Part shown: positions 1 to 8,955 of the stretch, piece by piece
How positions within the stretch are numbered: position 1 is the stretch's first letter
How the letters are laid out: the number at the start of each line of letters is the position of its first letter
DNA from: Paenibacillus donghaensis
GTDB taxonomy: Bacteria > Bacillota > Bacilli > Paenibacillales > Paenibacillaceae
DNA: 64,000 nt
Assembly: GCF_002192415.1 (NCBI RefSeq)
Contig: NZ_CP021780.1
Span: forward strand, 4,588,001 to 4,652,000
Direction: 5' to 3'
Position numbers and translations under genes: made by a program
Notes under the pieces: generated by a model
The model's database searches: none
What the model was told of the DNA's origin: nothing
Seen by the model: only the letters and a program-made list of their open reading frames with translations

Positions 1-804
1 ATCGCCATACCAAACAATTTCGAAGAATTCCTGGCGGTATGCGAGAAGATCAAAGCAAGCGGAGTTATACCGGTCTTCATGCCGTTCAAGGATAACTGGG
101 CCGCGAACATTTGGCCGGCTGCCGCTTTTGCCGACTGGGCTGCGAAGAATGAACCGGCTCTTTTTGATGACATCAATGCCAACAAGAAGAAATGGGCCGA
201 TGTTCCGGAGTTCGCGACCTTCCTGGAGCAGCAATATGACGTCTACAAGAAAGGTTATACCAACGCTGATATTCTGAGCGACAGCTATGATATGGCGGTT
301 GGTAAATTTCTGGACAAAGAAGTGGCTATGATGTTCATGGGAGACTGGCTGATTGAGAATGTAACCGAAAAAGATCCGAATATGCACCTGGGTCTGTTCG
401 CTATTCCTTCTTCCGACGACCCAAGTCTCGGCGCCAGCCCGCTGGGCGGACAATTGTTCATTCCGAAGAAAGCCAAACATATGGAGGAAGCCAAGAAATT
501 CCTGGATTACATCGCTACCAAAGAAGTAGCCCAGAAGATCGTAGACACCCAGAGTTACGTATCCAACTTCAGTGATGTAACCACACCGGAGCTTCCGGAA
601 TACAAACAGGAAATTGTCGATCAATACATCACACCCAAGAAAACCGCGCTGACCACCGACGCTTACATGATTGTAGACCGCGCAGAGCTGTACCGTCTGC
701 TTCAAGATCAATTCGCCGGCGGACTGGACCCTGAGGGCGTTCTCCAAGCATGGGATGAGAAATTCAGCCAGCTGATGAAAGACAAGGGAGTCGAAGGATT
801 CTAA
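1..804 (+). CDS. Sugar ABC transporter substrate-binding protein (5' end outside window)
   Basis: Open from the first base and in frame with an ATG at 79, so the gene starts upstream of the window. The visible 267 residues resemble the C-terminal two thirds of family 1 extracellular solute-binding proteins. Typical segments are GKFLDKEVAMMFMGDWLI, then PLGGQLFIPKKAKH, a helix around AKKFLDYIATKEVAQKI, and an ending around LQAWDEKFSQLMKDKGVEGF. By family it is a lipoprotein that captures an oligosaccharide or sugar outside the membrane and delivers it to the two permeases encoded directly downstream. The signal peptide and lipobox are outside the window and the exact sugar cannot be told. No ATPase is encoded here, as is usual when a shared MsmX-type ATPase serves many carbohydrate importers. 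Confidence 0.9.
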   Translation: MAIPNNFEEFLAVCEKIKASGVIPVFMPFKDNWAANIWPAAAFADWAAKNEPALFDDINANKKKWADVPEFATFLEQQYDVYKKGYTNADILSDSYDMAVGKFLDKEVAMMFMGDWLIENVTEKDPNMHLGLFAIPSSDDPSLGASPLGGQLFIPKKAKHMEEAKKFLDYIATKEVAQKIVDTQSYVSNFSDVTTPELPEYKQEIVDQYITPKKTALTTDAYMIVDRAELYRLLQDQFAGGLDPEGVLQAWDEKFSQLMKDKGVEGF

Positions 805-818
805 TTCACGATACCAGA

Positions 819-856
819 GGCAGAAATAGAGTCCGGTTCCGGGCTCTACTTCTGCC
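819..856 (+). promoter_or_regulatory. Intercistronic hairpin between binding protein and permease
   Basis: GGCAGAAATAGAGTCC pairs with GGGCTCTACTTCTGCC around a six-base loop (835-840), with one A-C mismatch and one T-G wobble. No long T run follows, so it looks more like a processing or 3'-stabilising stem than a full terminator. Such stems commonly keep binding-protein mRNA more abundant than permease mRNA; that role is inferred here. Confidence 0.65.
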
Positions 857-881
857 CCAAGCTATAATGGAGTGTGAAGAG

Positions 882-1754
882 ATGAAAATATCAAAAAAAC
901 TATACTCGTATTATCTGATCTGGCCCGCGCTGTTGATCTATTCTATTTTTTTCGTACTTCCTGCCCTTATTGGCTTGTTTTATTCCTTTACCGACTGGCG
1001 GCTGGACCGCGAGACGATCAAATTTATCGGCTGGGACAACTTTGAGCGTATTTTTACCGACAAAACGCTGCTGCTTGCCATGAAGAACACCTGTATCTTC
1101 GCAGTAGTTACCGTACTAGGCAAGAACCTGCTCGGCATCGCACTTGCCGTCGGTTTAAACATGAAGCTAAAATCCAAAAATTTTCTGCGGGCCATTTTCT
1201 ATTCCCCTTCGATCTTAAGCGTTTTGGTTATTAGCATTGTGTTTACACCTATGCTGCGCTCCGAAGGAACGATTAACCGCATATTCGACGCTGTGGGCCT
1301 GCATTCCTTAAGCCAAGCTTGGCTGACCAATCCTTCGATCGTTATCTGGACGGTTGCCGCTGTCTCCATCTGGCAGCATACCGGATTCCAGATGGCCATC
1401 TACCTGGCCGGACTCCAGTCAATCTCCAAGGACTATTATGAAGCCGCCACCATCGACGGGGCCGGTTCGTGGAGAAGTTTCGTCAGCATTACCCTGCCAC
1501 TCCTGCTCCCTGCGATCAATATCAATCTGATGCTCACCCTGATCGGCGGGCTTAAAGTGTTCTCCGAAGTGTTTGTGCTCACCGGCGGGGGCCCGGGCAA
1601 TGCTTCACAGGTAGTGGGTACCATCATCCTGCGCTCCTTCGGGGAAGGCAGCTGGGGGCTAGGGACGGCGGTTAATACGCTTCTGTTCGCCGCAGTTACC
1701 ATCATCGCCATTCCACTGCTGATCTTTATGCGCCGTAAGGAGGTATCGGAATAA
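882..1754 (+). CDS. Carbohydrate ABC transporter permease, MalF/UgpA type
   Basis: A 290-residue membrane protein with about six hydrophobic segments. The EAA loop, EAATIDGAGSWRSFVSITLP, is the contact site for the ATPase, which marks it as a binding-protein-dependent transport permease. The ATG at 882 is preferred over the ATG at 867 because GGAG at 869-872 and GAAGAG lie at proper distance before 882, and MKISKKLYSYY is a normal N-terminus. It follows the binding protein by 77 bp and overlaps the next permease by one base, so the three form one operon for sugar uptake. Confidence 0.92.
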   Translation: MKISKKLYSYYLIWPALLIYSIFFVLPALIGLFYSFTDWRLDRETIKFIGWDNFERIFTDKTLLLAMKNTCIFAVVTVLGKNLLGIALAVGLNMKLKSKNFLRAIFYSPSILSVLVISIVFTPMLRSEGTINRIFDAVGLHSLSQAWLTNPSIVIWTVAAVSIWQHTGFQMAIYLAGLQSISKDYYEAATIDGAGSWRSFVSITLPLLLPAININLMLTLIGGLKVFSEVFVLTGGGPGNASQVVGTIILRSFGEGSWGLGTAVNTLLFAAVTIIAIPLLIFMRRKEVSE

Positions 1755-2584
1755 TGGGTTATTCACGTAAACTGGCTTGGCGCAACTACCTGGTCGAAGG
1801 ATTGCTGATTCTGTCCTCACTGCTGATCATTCTGCCGCTGCTCATCATGATCTTCGGAAGTTTTATGACCAGCACCGAGGTGCTCAAATTCTCTCTACGG
1901 CTCCCGGACAAATGGATGTTCTCCAACTATGCAGAGGTGTTCCGGGAAGGCGGTCTGGGGCGGGCTTTTCTGAACGGAATGCTGATTACCGGGATTTCGT
2001 CTATATTGAACATCCTCACCTCTTCGGCAGCGGCTTTCATCCTGGTCCGCAGAGAGACTAAATTAGCGAATTTCCTGTATATGTTCTTTTTCATGGGCCT
2101 GATTGCTCCCATGTCTACTATTACAACCATCCGTGTCGTACAGTGGATGGGGTTCTACGGCAGCATCACCAGCGTTATCTTTATCTATGCTTCACTGAAT
2201 GCCGCCTTCAGCGTATTTCTCTACAGCGGGTTCATCCGCTCCATCCCCAAAGCGCTGGATGAGGTGGCTTTTCTGGAAGGCGCCAATACGTTCGATGTCT
2301 TCTTCAAAATCGTGACTCCGCTGATTATTCCGGTCAATGCCACCGTTGCAATCATGGTCTTCATGTCTGTCTGGAACGACATCACCATCCCGCTCTATTT
2401 CCTGACCGACAGCTCCGACTGGACCATGCCGCTCTCCGTGTACAATTTCTACGGCAAATACAGTCGTGACTGGAATCTCATCTTCGCAGATCTGGTGCTG
2501 ACCTCTCTGCCGGTGTTCATCCTGTATCTCTTCTGCCAGAAGTATATTGTGAGCGGACTTACGGCGGGCGCTGTCAAAGGCTAA
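1754..2584 (+). CDS. Carbohydrate ABC transporter permease, MalG type
   Basis: A 276-residue inner-membrane permease, the partner of the preceding gene in a heterodimeric importer. Its start overlaps the upstream stop (TAATG), and AAGGAGG sits just upstream at about 1737, implying translational coupling. The EAA-like loop reads DEVAFLEGANTFDVFFKIVTP, about 85 residues before the end. It has roughly six membrane spans, and its length is normal for the MalG class. Substrate is unknown, because this family transports many mono- and oligosaccharides. Confidence 0.92.
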   Translation: MGYSRKLAWRNYLVEGLLILSSLLIILPLLIMIFGSFMTSTEVLKFSLRLPDKWMFSNYAEVFREGGLGRAFLNGMLITGISSILNILTSSAAAFILVRRETKLANFLYMFFFMGLIAPMSTITTIRVVQWMGFYGSITSVIFIYASLNAAFSVFLYSGFIRSIPKALDEVAFLEGANTFDVFFKIVTPLIIPVNATVAIMVFMSVWNDITIPLYFLTDSSDWTMPLSVYNFYGKYSRDWNLIFADLVLTSLPVFILYLFCQKYIVSGLTAGAVKG

Positions 2585-2597
2585 GGGAGGCTACATT

Positions 2598-2786
2598 GGA
2601 ATACGCAAAAGTAAGTGGATTGCCTTGCTGCTCTGTGTATTTGATGGTTTCCTAGATGGACATAAATTTTACGAAGGTAAAACACTTATGGGTATTCTTT
2701 ACTTCTTTACAGCTGGATTTTTATTTGTAGGTGTTGTGTTAGATTTTATAGCTCTGTTGTTTAAGCCTGATCCTTATTTTTGTTTA
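2598..2786 (+). pseudogene. TM2-domain small membrane protein, probably broken
   Basis: This reading frame gives KSKWIALLLCVFDGFLDGHKFYEGKTLMGILYFF, then two hydrophobic stretches, FTAGFLFVGVVLDFIALLF. The pattern (short helix, GxLGxHxFY-like turn, GK, then a second helix) fits the TM2 domain family of small membrane proteins. There is no good ATG: GGGAGG at 2585-2590 precedes an ATT, and the only standard in-frame start, TTG at 2625, would cut into the domain. The frame also runs on through the terminator to 2891. I read it as a remnant or badly truncated copy, although a rare ATT start cannot be excluded. Confidence 0.5.
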
Positions 2787-2828
2787 ACCAAAAAAGCAGT
2801 CACAATACAATGTGTCTGCTTTTTTGGT
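2787..2828 (+). terminator. Rho-independent terminator
   Basis: ACCAAAAAAGCAG pairs with CTGCTTTTTTGGT across a 16-base loop. The A/T-rich arms make it usable in both directions. It closes the ABC transporter and TM2 unit. Confidence 0.7.
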
Positions 2829-3265
2829 ACGTTGTATGGACTGAATCCTAACGCCAACTCATCTTATCATTTATCTCGATCTTGCTCTTGAACGCTTGAT
2901 CAAAATCAAGATTTAAGCATCTTTATGAATGCATTTAATGGTTTATTTATCATCAGTTTCGATAGCGCAGGATTTTGAGTCCTAGAAGTTATTCAGACTT
3001 CACCCCCGGAATATAAGGGAACCTGCAATCTGTACAAAACTTTGTAGAATCAAGGGTTTTCGGCAAACCTAAAAAAGATATGCAAATCTTCATTTCAGGT
3101 ACTTCACCTAACTATTGTAGCAAAATAGCGAACACATTTAGGTAAAGCAGTTCACAATTTCGCAACTAATTGCTCATTGCGCATTATTGCTCTTTGTGCA
3201 ATAATAACTCAGGTAAATAGAGTTCAGAGTGTTCACTGGACCAAGAAAAGGAGGGTGCATGGAAC
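2829..3265. other. Non-coding region upstream of the TetR gene, with a perfect dyad
   Basis: No gene is visible in these ~440 bases. They contain ATTATTGC-N7-GCAATAAT at 3183-3205, a perfect 8-bp dyad about 60 bp before the TetR start and thus a candidate self-regulatory operator. There is also a smaller CTTGAT-CAAA-ATCAAG repeat near 2896, and a CGCAACTAATT fragment near 3162 that resembles the palindromic repeats found elsewhere in the window. Confidence 0.45.
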
Positions 3266-3883
3266 TTGAACCCCAAGCTGACGCTGCGCGATAAAAAAAA
3301 AGAGGCCACTGCCTATGCATTAACCGAAGCTGCCTTTGAGCTTGCGCTTGAGAAAGGTATGGAGGGCTTCATCGTCGATGATATTGTCCAGAAGGCCGGT
3401 TATTCCCGGCGGACCTTTGCCAATTACTTCTCATGCAAAGAGGAAGCGGTAGCGGAGTATTTTATTGGCAGCGCTACGAAAGAAGATGAGAACATGCTGC
3501 TCGCTGGTTTGCCTGCGGATGCTACACCGCTGGATGCCTTGTACAGTTTGCTCAAGCTGCAATTCACTTCTGAGTTTCTGCACAAATTGCGGCAGTCCGT
3601 ATCGCTCGCAAATCAGTACCCGTCGCTGGAGCCTTATATCCTCAGCGTATTCCGCCGCTTGCAGATCGCCGCTCAGGAGTTGCTCGAACAATTCTCCCAT
3701 GGACGTTATGCCGACGGATATACCCATCTTCTTGCCGGTGCCGTCTATGGAGCATTCGTGCCCATTCTGGATGGACGGCTGAACGTTATGCTGCCGGGCG
3801 AAGCACAGGATGAACACTCCGGTGCGCTTTCGTTTGATCAATATTTGAATTCCATGTTTGCTTATTTACGCAACGGCTTCTAA
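3266..3883 (+). CDS. TetR/AcrR-family transcriptional regulator
   Basis: A 205-residue protein with an N-terminal TetR helix-turn-helix at about residues 12-60 (DDIVQKAGYSRRTFANYFSCKEE). The rest is a helical ligand-binding region without clear family identity. The start is TTG at 3266 behind AAAGGAGGG (3247-3255). The nearby ATG at 3259 is in another frame and opens only eleven codons. It sits 28 bp before an MMPL exporter gene on the same strand, so it very likely represses its own operon and releases on binding the exporter's substrate or a related compound. The ligand is unknown. Confidence 0.85.
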   Translation: MNPKLTLRDKKKEATAYALTEAAFELALEKGMEGFIVDDIVQKAGYSRRTFANYFSCKEEAVAEYFIGSATKEDENMLLAGLPADATPLDALYSLLKLQFTSEFLHKLRQSVSLANQYPSLEPYILSVFRRLQIAAQELLEQFSHGRYADGYTHLLAGAVYGAFVPILDGRLNVMLPGEAQDEHSGALSFDQYLNSMFAYLRNGF

Positions 3884-3911
3884 CCCAGAGATAAAAAGGA
3901 GAAACCACTAC

Positions 3912-6296
3912 ATGTCAACATTTCTATACCGATTAGGCAAGTCAGCTTATTCCAAGCCCTGGTATTTCATCGCAGCCTGGATCATCGTACTCGGTGTTGT
4001 AGGCACTTTGCTGGGTGTCAATGGCATCCAGTCCAGCTCCGAAATGAAAATTGAAGGCACCGAATCACAAAAAGTGCTGGATAAGCTGACACAGGAGCTT
4101 CCTGCTGCTGCCGGAGGCCAGGCGAGCATTGCCTTCACCGCACCGGACGGAGAACGTCTGGACACACCGGAACGTGCAGCGCTGCTCCTGAAGGCCATTA
4201 ATGATGTCTACAACATGGACTACATCATCAACCCTCTGGAGCTGGCTGCCCAAGCCGCAGCGGCTGCGGGTCAAGCAGCGGCTGCGGCTCCGTCTGCCGC
4301 GGCAGGCCAAGCTGCCACGGCGGATCCATCGGCCGCTGCAAGTCAGTCTGCCACGGCGGATCCATCGGCCGCTGCAGGTCAGTCTGCTGCCGCAGGTCAA
4401 GCTGCCCCTTACGGCCCGCTGATAGCTGACGGCGTTCCGGTTCCCGGCGTCATGCTGTCCGCCGATGGCAGCATCGCCTTGTTCCAGTTCCAGTTCACCG
4501 TCCAGCAGACGTCGCTGCCTTCTTCCGTAGCGGATAACATCATCGATACCGTGACCGAAGTCGAGCAGGCAGGCTCCGGCATCACAGCCATTCCGAGTGC
4601 TTCGCTCAAGAGCATTCCAGCCATCGGATCGACGGAAGCCGTCGGCATTGTTATTGCTGCTGTTGTACTGTTCATTACGCTTGGCTCGGTCGTTGCCGCA
4701 GGACTGCCGCTGATCACCGCGCTCCTGGGCGTCGGAATCAGCGTCGGAGGCGCGTTTGCCCTCTCAAGCATTATCCAGATGAATGACATTACGCCGATTC
4801 TCGCCGTGATGATCGGTCTGGCTGTCGGTATCGACTACTCGCTGTTTATCGTGAACCGGCAGCGGCGACTCATTCTCGATGAGAAATTAAGCGCCGGCGA
4901 AGCGGCAAGCCGGGCATTGGGTACCGCCGGCAGCGCCGTATTCTTCGCCGGTCTAACCGTAATTATCGCCCTGTGCGGCATGCTGGTTATCGGCATCGGA
5001 TTCTTGTCGACCATGGCGCTCGTTGCCGCTGCCAGCGTTCTGATCAACGTTCTGCTGGCGCTAACCCTGCTGCCTGCATTGCTGGGTCTGGTCGGCGAAC
5101 GGATCTGCACAGCCAAGGCGCGCACGAAAAACACGGCTTCAGGAAACAAAGCCCGCCACGGGTTCTCGCACCGCTGGGCGAACATTACAGTGAAATACCG
5201 CTGGGCCATTATTATTCTGGTTGTCCTGGTTCTTGGAACAGCGGCAATTCCTGTAACAAAAATGGAGCTGGGCATTCCGTCCGGCGCCTCGGCCAACCTG
5301 GATACTCCGGCACGCCAAAGCTATGATATCACCTCCAAAGGCTTCGGTGAAGGCTTCAACGGACCGCTGCTGCTGGTAGCCGAACCGGAAAATCCGTCTG
5401 ATAAAATTTCAATGGAGCTGCTCGGCAAGCTGGTTCAGGAGCTGCAAATGCATGATAACGTCACATTGGTGTCCCCGATGGGCGTCAATGCAACCGGCGA
5501 TATCGCCATTATCAGCCTGATCCCCAAAACAGGCCCAACGGATACAGCAACAAGAGATCTGGTGCAGGATCTGCGCGATCCCGCTTCCAGCCTCGCCTCC
5601 GGAAATAGTGTCAAGCTCGGTGTGACCGGCTTCACCGCCATCAATATTGATATGTCATCCAAGCTTTCCGATGCATTCCCTGTGTATATTGCCATTATTG
5701 TAATTCTGTCACTGATCATCCTGCTGCTTGTCTTCCGCTCGATCATCGTTCCGATCAAAGCAACCGTCGGCTTTATTCTCAGCATTCTCGCGACCTTCGG
5801 TCTGACTACAGCTGTCTACCAGTGGGGATGGCTGCACTCCCTGTTTGGTTTTGATACGGGAGGACCGCTGCTTAGCTTTATGCCGATTCTGGTCACCGGC
5901 ATTCTGTACGGGCTGGCGATGGATTATCAGGTTTTCCTGGTCAGTTCCATGCGCGAGGCCTACGTCCACGGACGCCATGGCAACGAAAGTGTCGTTCACG
6001 GCTACGATCTCGCCAGCCGCGTCGTGCTTGCCGCAGGCGTAATCATGGTTTCTGTCTTCGCCGGCTTCATCTTCGCACCTGACGCGATGATCAAGCAGAT
6101 CGGCTTCGCTCTGGCCTTCGGTATCCTGATCGATGCCTTCATCATCCGTATGACGCTCGTTCCGGCTATAATGGCGGTCTTCGGTGACAAGGCCTGGTGG
6201 CTTCCGAAATGGCTGGACCGCATGCTTCCGAATCTCGATGTCGAAGGCGATAAGCTGATCGCCAAGCTGCATGCCGAGAGCGGACACAAGAAATAA
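3912..6296 (+). CDS. MMPL-family (RND superfamily) transporter
   Basis: A 794-residue protein with the MmpL layout: one N-terminal helix, a large outer loop, five helices, then the pattern again. Each half carries the conserved membrane Asp-Tyr pair (GLAVGIDYSLFIV and GLAMDYQVFLV), which is linked to proton coupling. Family members export lipids, peptides or drugs. The start is ATG 3912 after AAAAAGGAG. The upstream in-frame extension would overlap the TetR gene and adds no family sequence. About 55 residues in the first outer loop (roughly residues 113-167) are an Ala/Gln/Ser-rich insert built from short duplicated units and absent from the paralogue at 9791-11998. Confidence 0.92.
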   Translation: MSTFLYRLGKSAYSKPWYFIAAWIIVLGVVGTLLGVNGIQSSSEMKIEGTESQKVLDKLTQELPAAAGGQASIAFTAPDGERLDTPERAALLLKAINDVYNMDYIINPLELAAQAAAAAGQAAAAAPSAAAGQAATADPSAAASQSATADPSAAAGQSAAAGQAAPYGPLIADGVPVPGVMLSADGSIALFQFQFTVQQTSLPSSVADNIIDTVTEVEQAGSGITAIPSASLKSIPAIGSTEAVGIVIAAVVLFITLGSVVAAGLPLITALLGVGISVGGAFALSSIIQMNDITPILAVMIGLAVGIDYSLFIVNRQRRLILDEKLSAGEAASRALGTAGSAVFFAGLTVIIALCGMLVIGIGFLSTMALVAAASVLINVLLALTLLPALLGLVGERICTAKARTKNTASGNKARHGFSHRWANITVKYRWAIIILVVLVLGTAAIPVTKMELGIPSGASANLDTPARQSYDITSKGFGEGFNGPLLLVAEPENPSDKISMELLGKLVQELQMHDNVTLVSPMGVNATGDIAIISLIPKTGPTDTATRDLVQDLRDPASSLASGNSVKLGVTGFTAINIDMSSKLSDAFPVYIAIIVILSLIILLLVFRSIIVPIKATVGFILSILATFGLTTAVYQWGWLHSLFGFDTGGPLLSFMPILVTGILYGLAMDYQVFLVSSMREAYVHGRHGNESVVHGYDLASRVVLAAGVIMVSVFAGFIFAPDAMIKQIGFALAFGILIDAFIIRMTLVPAIMAVFGDKAWWLPKWLDRMLPNLDVEGDKLIAKLHAESGHKK
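4249..4412 (+). repeat. In-frame Ala-rich repeat within the MMPL gene
   Basis: Near-duplicate units around CACGGCGGATCCATCGGCC and GCTGCAGGTCAGTCTGC recur. They encode repeats such as ATADPSAAA and GQAAAA in the first outer loop. Both the DNA and the protein are repetitive, which suggests expansion by slippage or recombination. The flanking coding sequence is normal. Confidence 0.7.
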
Positions 6297-6301
6297 CAAA
6301 A

Positions 6302-6376
6302 CGGACGGCATCATCGCCGTCCGCCCGAATTATTCAAGAGCAAAGCCTGCGGACAATGTCTGCAGGCTTTGCTCTT
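6302..6376 (+). terminator. Tandem terminator hairpins
   Basis: CGGACGGC-atcatc-GCCGTCCG (6302-6323) is followed by AAGAGCAAAGCCTGC paired with GCAGGCTTTGCTCTT (6336-6376) and a T run. The second stem also reads well on the minus strand, so it can close transcription from both sides. Confidence 0.85.
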
Positions 6377-6419
6377 TTATATTACAGCTTGTCAATTCAT
6401 AACTGCTGACTTTAAGGTA

Positions 6420-6716
6420 TCAAATCTCCATCCATCCATTGGCTATTACTTTTTTATACCAGATAAAGCTGTCTTTAGGCGTTCGTATCAACGAATTAAA
6501 GTCCACATGAATTAATCCGAAACGCCTGCTGTATCCGTCAGCCCACTCAAAATTATCCAGCAGAGACCAAGCAAAATATCCCTTCACTTGGACACCGGAC
6601 TCCATTGCCCGGCTTAACTGCGTCAAATGCTTACTTAGATATTCTATACGCTTTCCATCTTGAACTTTTCCTTGGGATGGCTCGCCATCATAACAGGCTC
6701 CGTTTTCCGTGATTTC
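6420..6716 (-). pseudogene. GH1 beta-glucosidase, C-terminal fragment
   Basis: Read on the minus strand the frame gives EITENGACYDGEP, the TENG motif that carries the GH1 catalytic nucleophile. It continues with GYFAWSLLDNFEWADGYS and RRFGLIHVDF, and ends at TPKDSFIWYKKVIANG. These are the last ~95 residues of a 6-phospho-/beta-glucosidase. A TAA codon lies directly before EITENG. Upstream to ~6815 there is only a patch reading NEGRIGYEVDPLS in the same frame and nothing further. At least three quarters of the gene is gone, so it cannot be active. Confidence 0.85.
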
Positions 6717-7111
6717 TTATTCGTAAAAAAAAGCTTCGTTGAAAGCGGATCCACTTCATACCCAATCCTTCCTTCATTTAAGTTTCTCCAATATTGCATC
6801 TTGTAATTAGGGACATTTACATAATTTTTCCGTTTCTATGAATAGCTTTGTGAGAAAGACCACCACCCCTGGGATAACAACGTGTTCTCATTCACTTTGA
6901 TTAACCACCTCGCCCATGGGCAAACTTCGTGTTTCTCCAAGCCTGTAAATCAATTCGTTATCGACCAATACCGTACGCCGAAAAGCGTAAGGATTGGCAG
7001 GGTTTATTATATGCGTCCCTACGAATTTCAGCGTGCGTATTATTGGAGACAGCACTGCAGTTTGTTTTCAAGATGAACCGCTTTCTGGAATAGGGGCCCC
7101 TGAGTCCGTTG
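6717..7111. other. Decayed intergenic DNA
   Basis: No intact gene. The left part may contain more of the GH1 remnant. At 7088-7112 there is a copy of the motif AGGGGCCCCTGAGTCCGTT that otherwise occurs inside the MITE-like elements near 33.9 and 45.5 kb. Confidence 0.5.
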
Positions 7112-7765
7112 CTACATTTTCAAAATTCCCCGCTCCAGCGCAACGGCAACGGCTTGCGAGCGTGAATCCACTCCCAGTTTATTGTAAATGGTCGTTAAAT
7201 GCGCTTTTACGGTACGCTCGGAGATCCCCCTATCCATAGCAATTACTTTGCTTTTCAACCCTCGGGCGACAGATTGCAGAATGAGTATTTCTTTGTCGGT
7301 CAAGCGAGTGGCTTCATGTTGAGGAATGATTGGATCTTGCGGCTGCGCCTTGACAGCAATCACTCGTTCCATTATATCTGCTGAAAGCAAGGTCTCCCCA
7401 TGTACTGCCGACTCAATGTTTCTGAATAGATTTTCACGGCTGGTATCTTTTAATAAATATCCTTTCGCCCCCATAGCCAGGCCGCTGATCATTAATTCAT
7501 CCTCGTTGTAGGTCGTGAGTATTATCACTGGAATCGGGCATCCTTGGTTCCTTAACTCCTTCATCGTTTCCAGACCGCCCATGACCGGCATATTCAAGTC
7601 CATCAGAATCACGTCTGGATGCAGCTCCTTAATCAATTGCAGAGCCTGTAAGCCGTTCTCGGCTTCACCAACAACTTGAAACTGCTCACTTGTCTCCAGA
7701 ATCAGCTTTAATCCTTCCCGGACAACAAAGTGATCGTCAACAATCAGAATTTTATATAAATTCAT
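7112..7765 (-). CDS. NarL/FixJ-family response regulator
   Basis: 217 residues: an N-terminal receiver domain with acidic Asp10/Asp11, phospho-acceptor Asp56 (DVILMDLNMP), the conserved ILTTYN threonine and the KD lysine of GYLLKD. A C-terminal LuxR-type HTH at about residues 150-210 has the signature SERTVKAHLTTIYNKLGVDSRSQA, written here only in part. It overlaps the sensor kinase gene by four bases (ATGA), so the two are cotranslated partners. A LiaR/YdfI-like role controlling the neighbouring MMPL exporter is inferred from position and from the repeated dyads upstream of both units. Confidence 0.93.
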   Translation of the reverse strand: MNLYKILIVDDHFVVREGLKLILETSEQFQVVGEAENGLQALQLIKELHPDVILMDLNMPVMGGLETMKELRNQGCPIPVIILTTYNEDELMISGLAMGAKGYLLKDTSRENLFRNIESAVHGETLLSADIMERVIAVKAQPQDPIIPQHEATRLTDKEILILQSVARGLKSKVIAMDRGISERTVKAHLTTIYNKLGVDSRSQAVAVALERGILKM

Positions 7766-8955
7766 CTAAGTTCTCCTTCAATGAAAGGCGTCTCCAGCTT
7801 AATAAGGGTTCCTTCTGAGTTACTGTTCACGTAAATTTCTCCTCCAATTAGTCTTACCCGCTCTTTAATTCCCAGCAATCCATAGTGTCCGACATCTTTT
7901 CCAATATCATCCGTTTTAAATCCAATGCCATTGTCCCGAATCTCAATAATAAGCCTGTCGTTTTGCGTAGAAACCACAACCCATACTTTATCAGCCTTTG
8001 CATGGCGGGCAATATTGGTCAGACATTCTTTAATGATATGCAAGCTGTGTTCCATCAGCAATCTGGACAACCGCTTGTTCAAATGATATTCCGTGGATAC
8101 AAGGATCCCTGTGGCGTCATTAAAATGTTGAATTTCATCGCCAATTGCCTCCTTGAAATCCATCTCAGGTGCTGATTTCATTCGTAAATTGTCAATCGCT
8201 CTTCGGGCTTCGGCCAATGTCTGGCGTGCCTGCTGCATCGACTGCTTGATAATTTCCTGCGCCCGCTCCGCATGATTCTGTGACATATGGGCATCTGCGG
8301 CTTCGAGCCGCATAATGAGTCCGGCAACCCCTTGTGCCAGTGTATCATGCAAATCCCGGGCCATACGCTGACGTTCATTCGCAAGGGTTAATTCTTCCAC
8401 CTTATCATGGGCTTCTCTCAAATCCTCCAGATAGCTTTGGATTCTGAGCCGCTCCTGAACCTGCTTGAAGAACAATATTGCATAAGCCAGCACAATAATC
8501 AGCATCAGAATAAATATAGGAAGAAATAAGATAAGTTCATCGGTATCTCCAACAGTCAAAGCAGAATCAAAAAAAACCATAATACTGATAAGTGAAACGA
8601 ACACTGCTCTCTTAATCCGAAATGAAAAACTAAGACTTTGAGCTATCAGTATAGGCAGCAGTCCAATTAAAACCGCCTGATAGCCTTCGCGCATTAAAAT
8701 CGCACACAAATAGATTAAAGCGGCTTGAACTGAGAAATAAAGCCAGAATTTTTTGTGTGAGATTCTGTAGGAATTCCAGTGTAATAATACATGAATTGTA
8801 AATAAACAGGTAAATGCAGCACCCTCTAAAATTAAGGGCTCCTTTAAAAATTGCAGGATTATCGTTCCTGCATATACAATTGACACCCAAATTAAAGTCG
8901 GCAGCCTGGAAGCGAATAATTCACTAATATTCTGTATTCCGTTTTTTTCATTCAA
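7762..8955 (-). CDS. Sensor histidine kinase (HisKA_3 type)
   Basis: 397 residues. About five to six hydrophobic segments span residues 18-163, then a linker coiled coil, then the HisKA_3 dimerisation box RQRMARDLHDTLAQGVAG with phospho-acceptor His203. The C-terminal HATPase domain has IRDNGIGF and HYGLLGIKERV. There is no large sensory domain outside the membrane, as in LiaS/YdfH-like intramembrane sensors. The start is TTG 8955 directly after GGGGGAGGA. The stop of an upstream decayed frame overlaps this start (TTGA). Likely signals are envelope stress or a hydrophobic compound (inference). Confidence 0.9.
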   Translation of the reverse strand: MNEKNGIQNISELFASRLPTLIWVSIVYAGTIILQFLKEPLILEGAAFTCLFTIHVLLHWNSYRISHKKFWLYFSVQAALIYLCAILMREGYQAVLIGLLPILIAQSLSFSFRIKRAVFVSLISIMVFFDSALTVGDTDELILFLPIFILMLIIVLAYAILFFKQVQERLRIQSYLEDLREAHDKVEELTLANERQRMARDLHDTLAQGVAGLIMRLEAADAHMSQNHAERAQEIIKQSMQQARQTLAEARRAIDNLRMKSAPEMDFKEAIGDEIQHFNDATGILVSTEYHLNKRLSRLLMEHSLHIIKECLTNIARHAKADKVWVVVSTQNDRLIIEIRDNGIGFKTDDIGKDVGHYGLLGIKERVRLIGGEIYVNSNSEGTLIKLETPFIEGELR

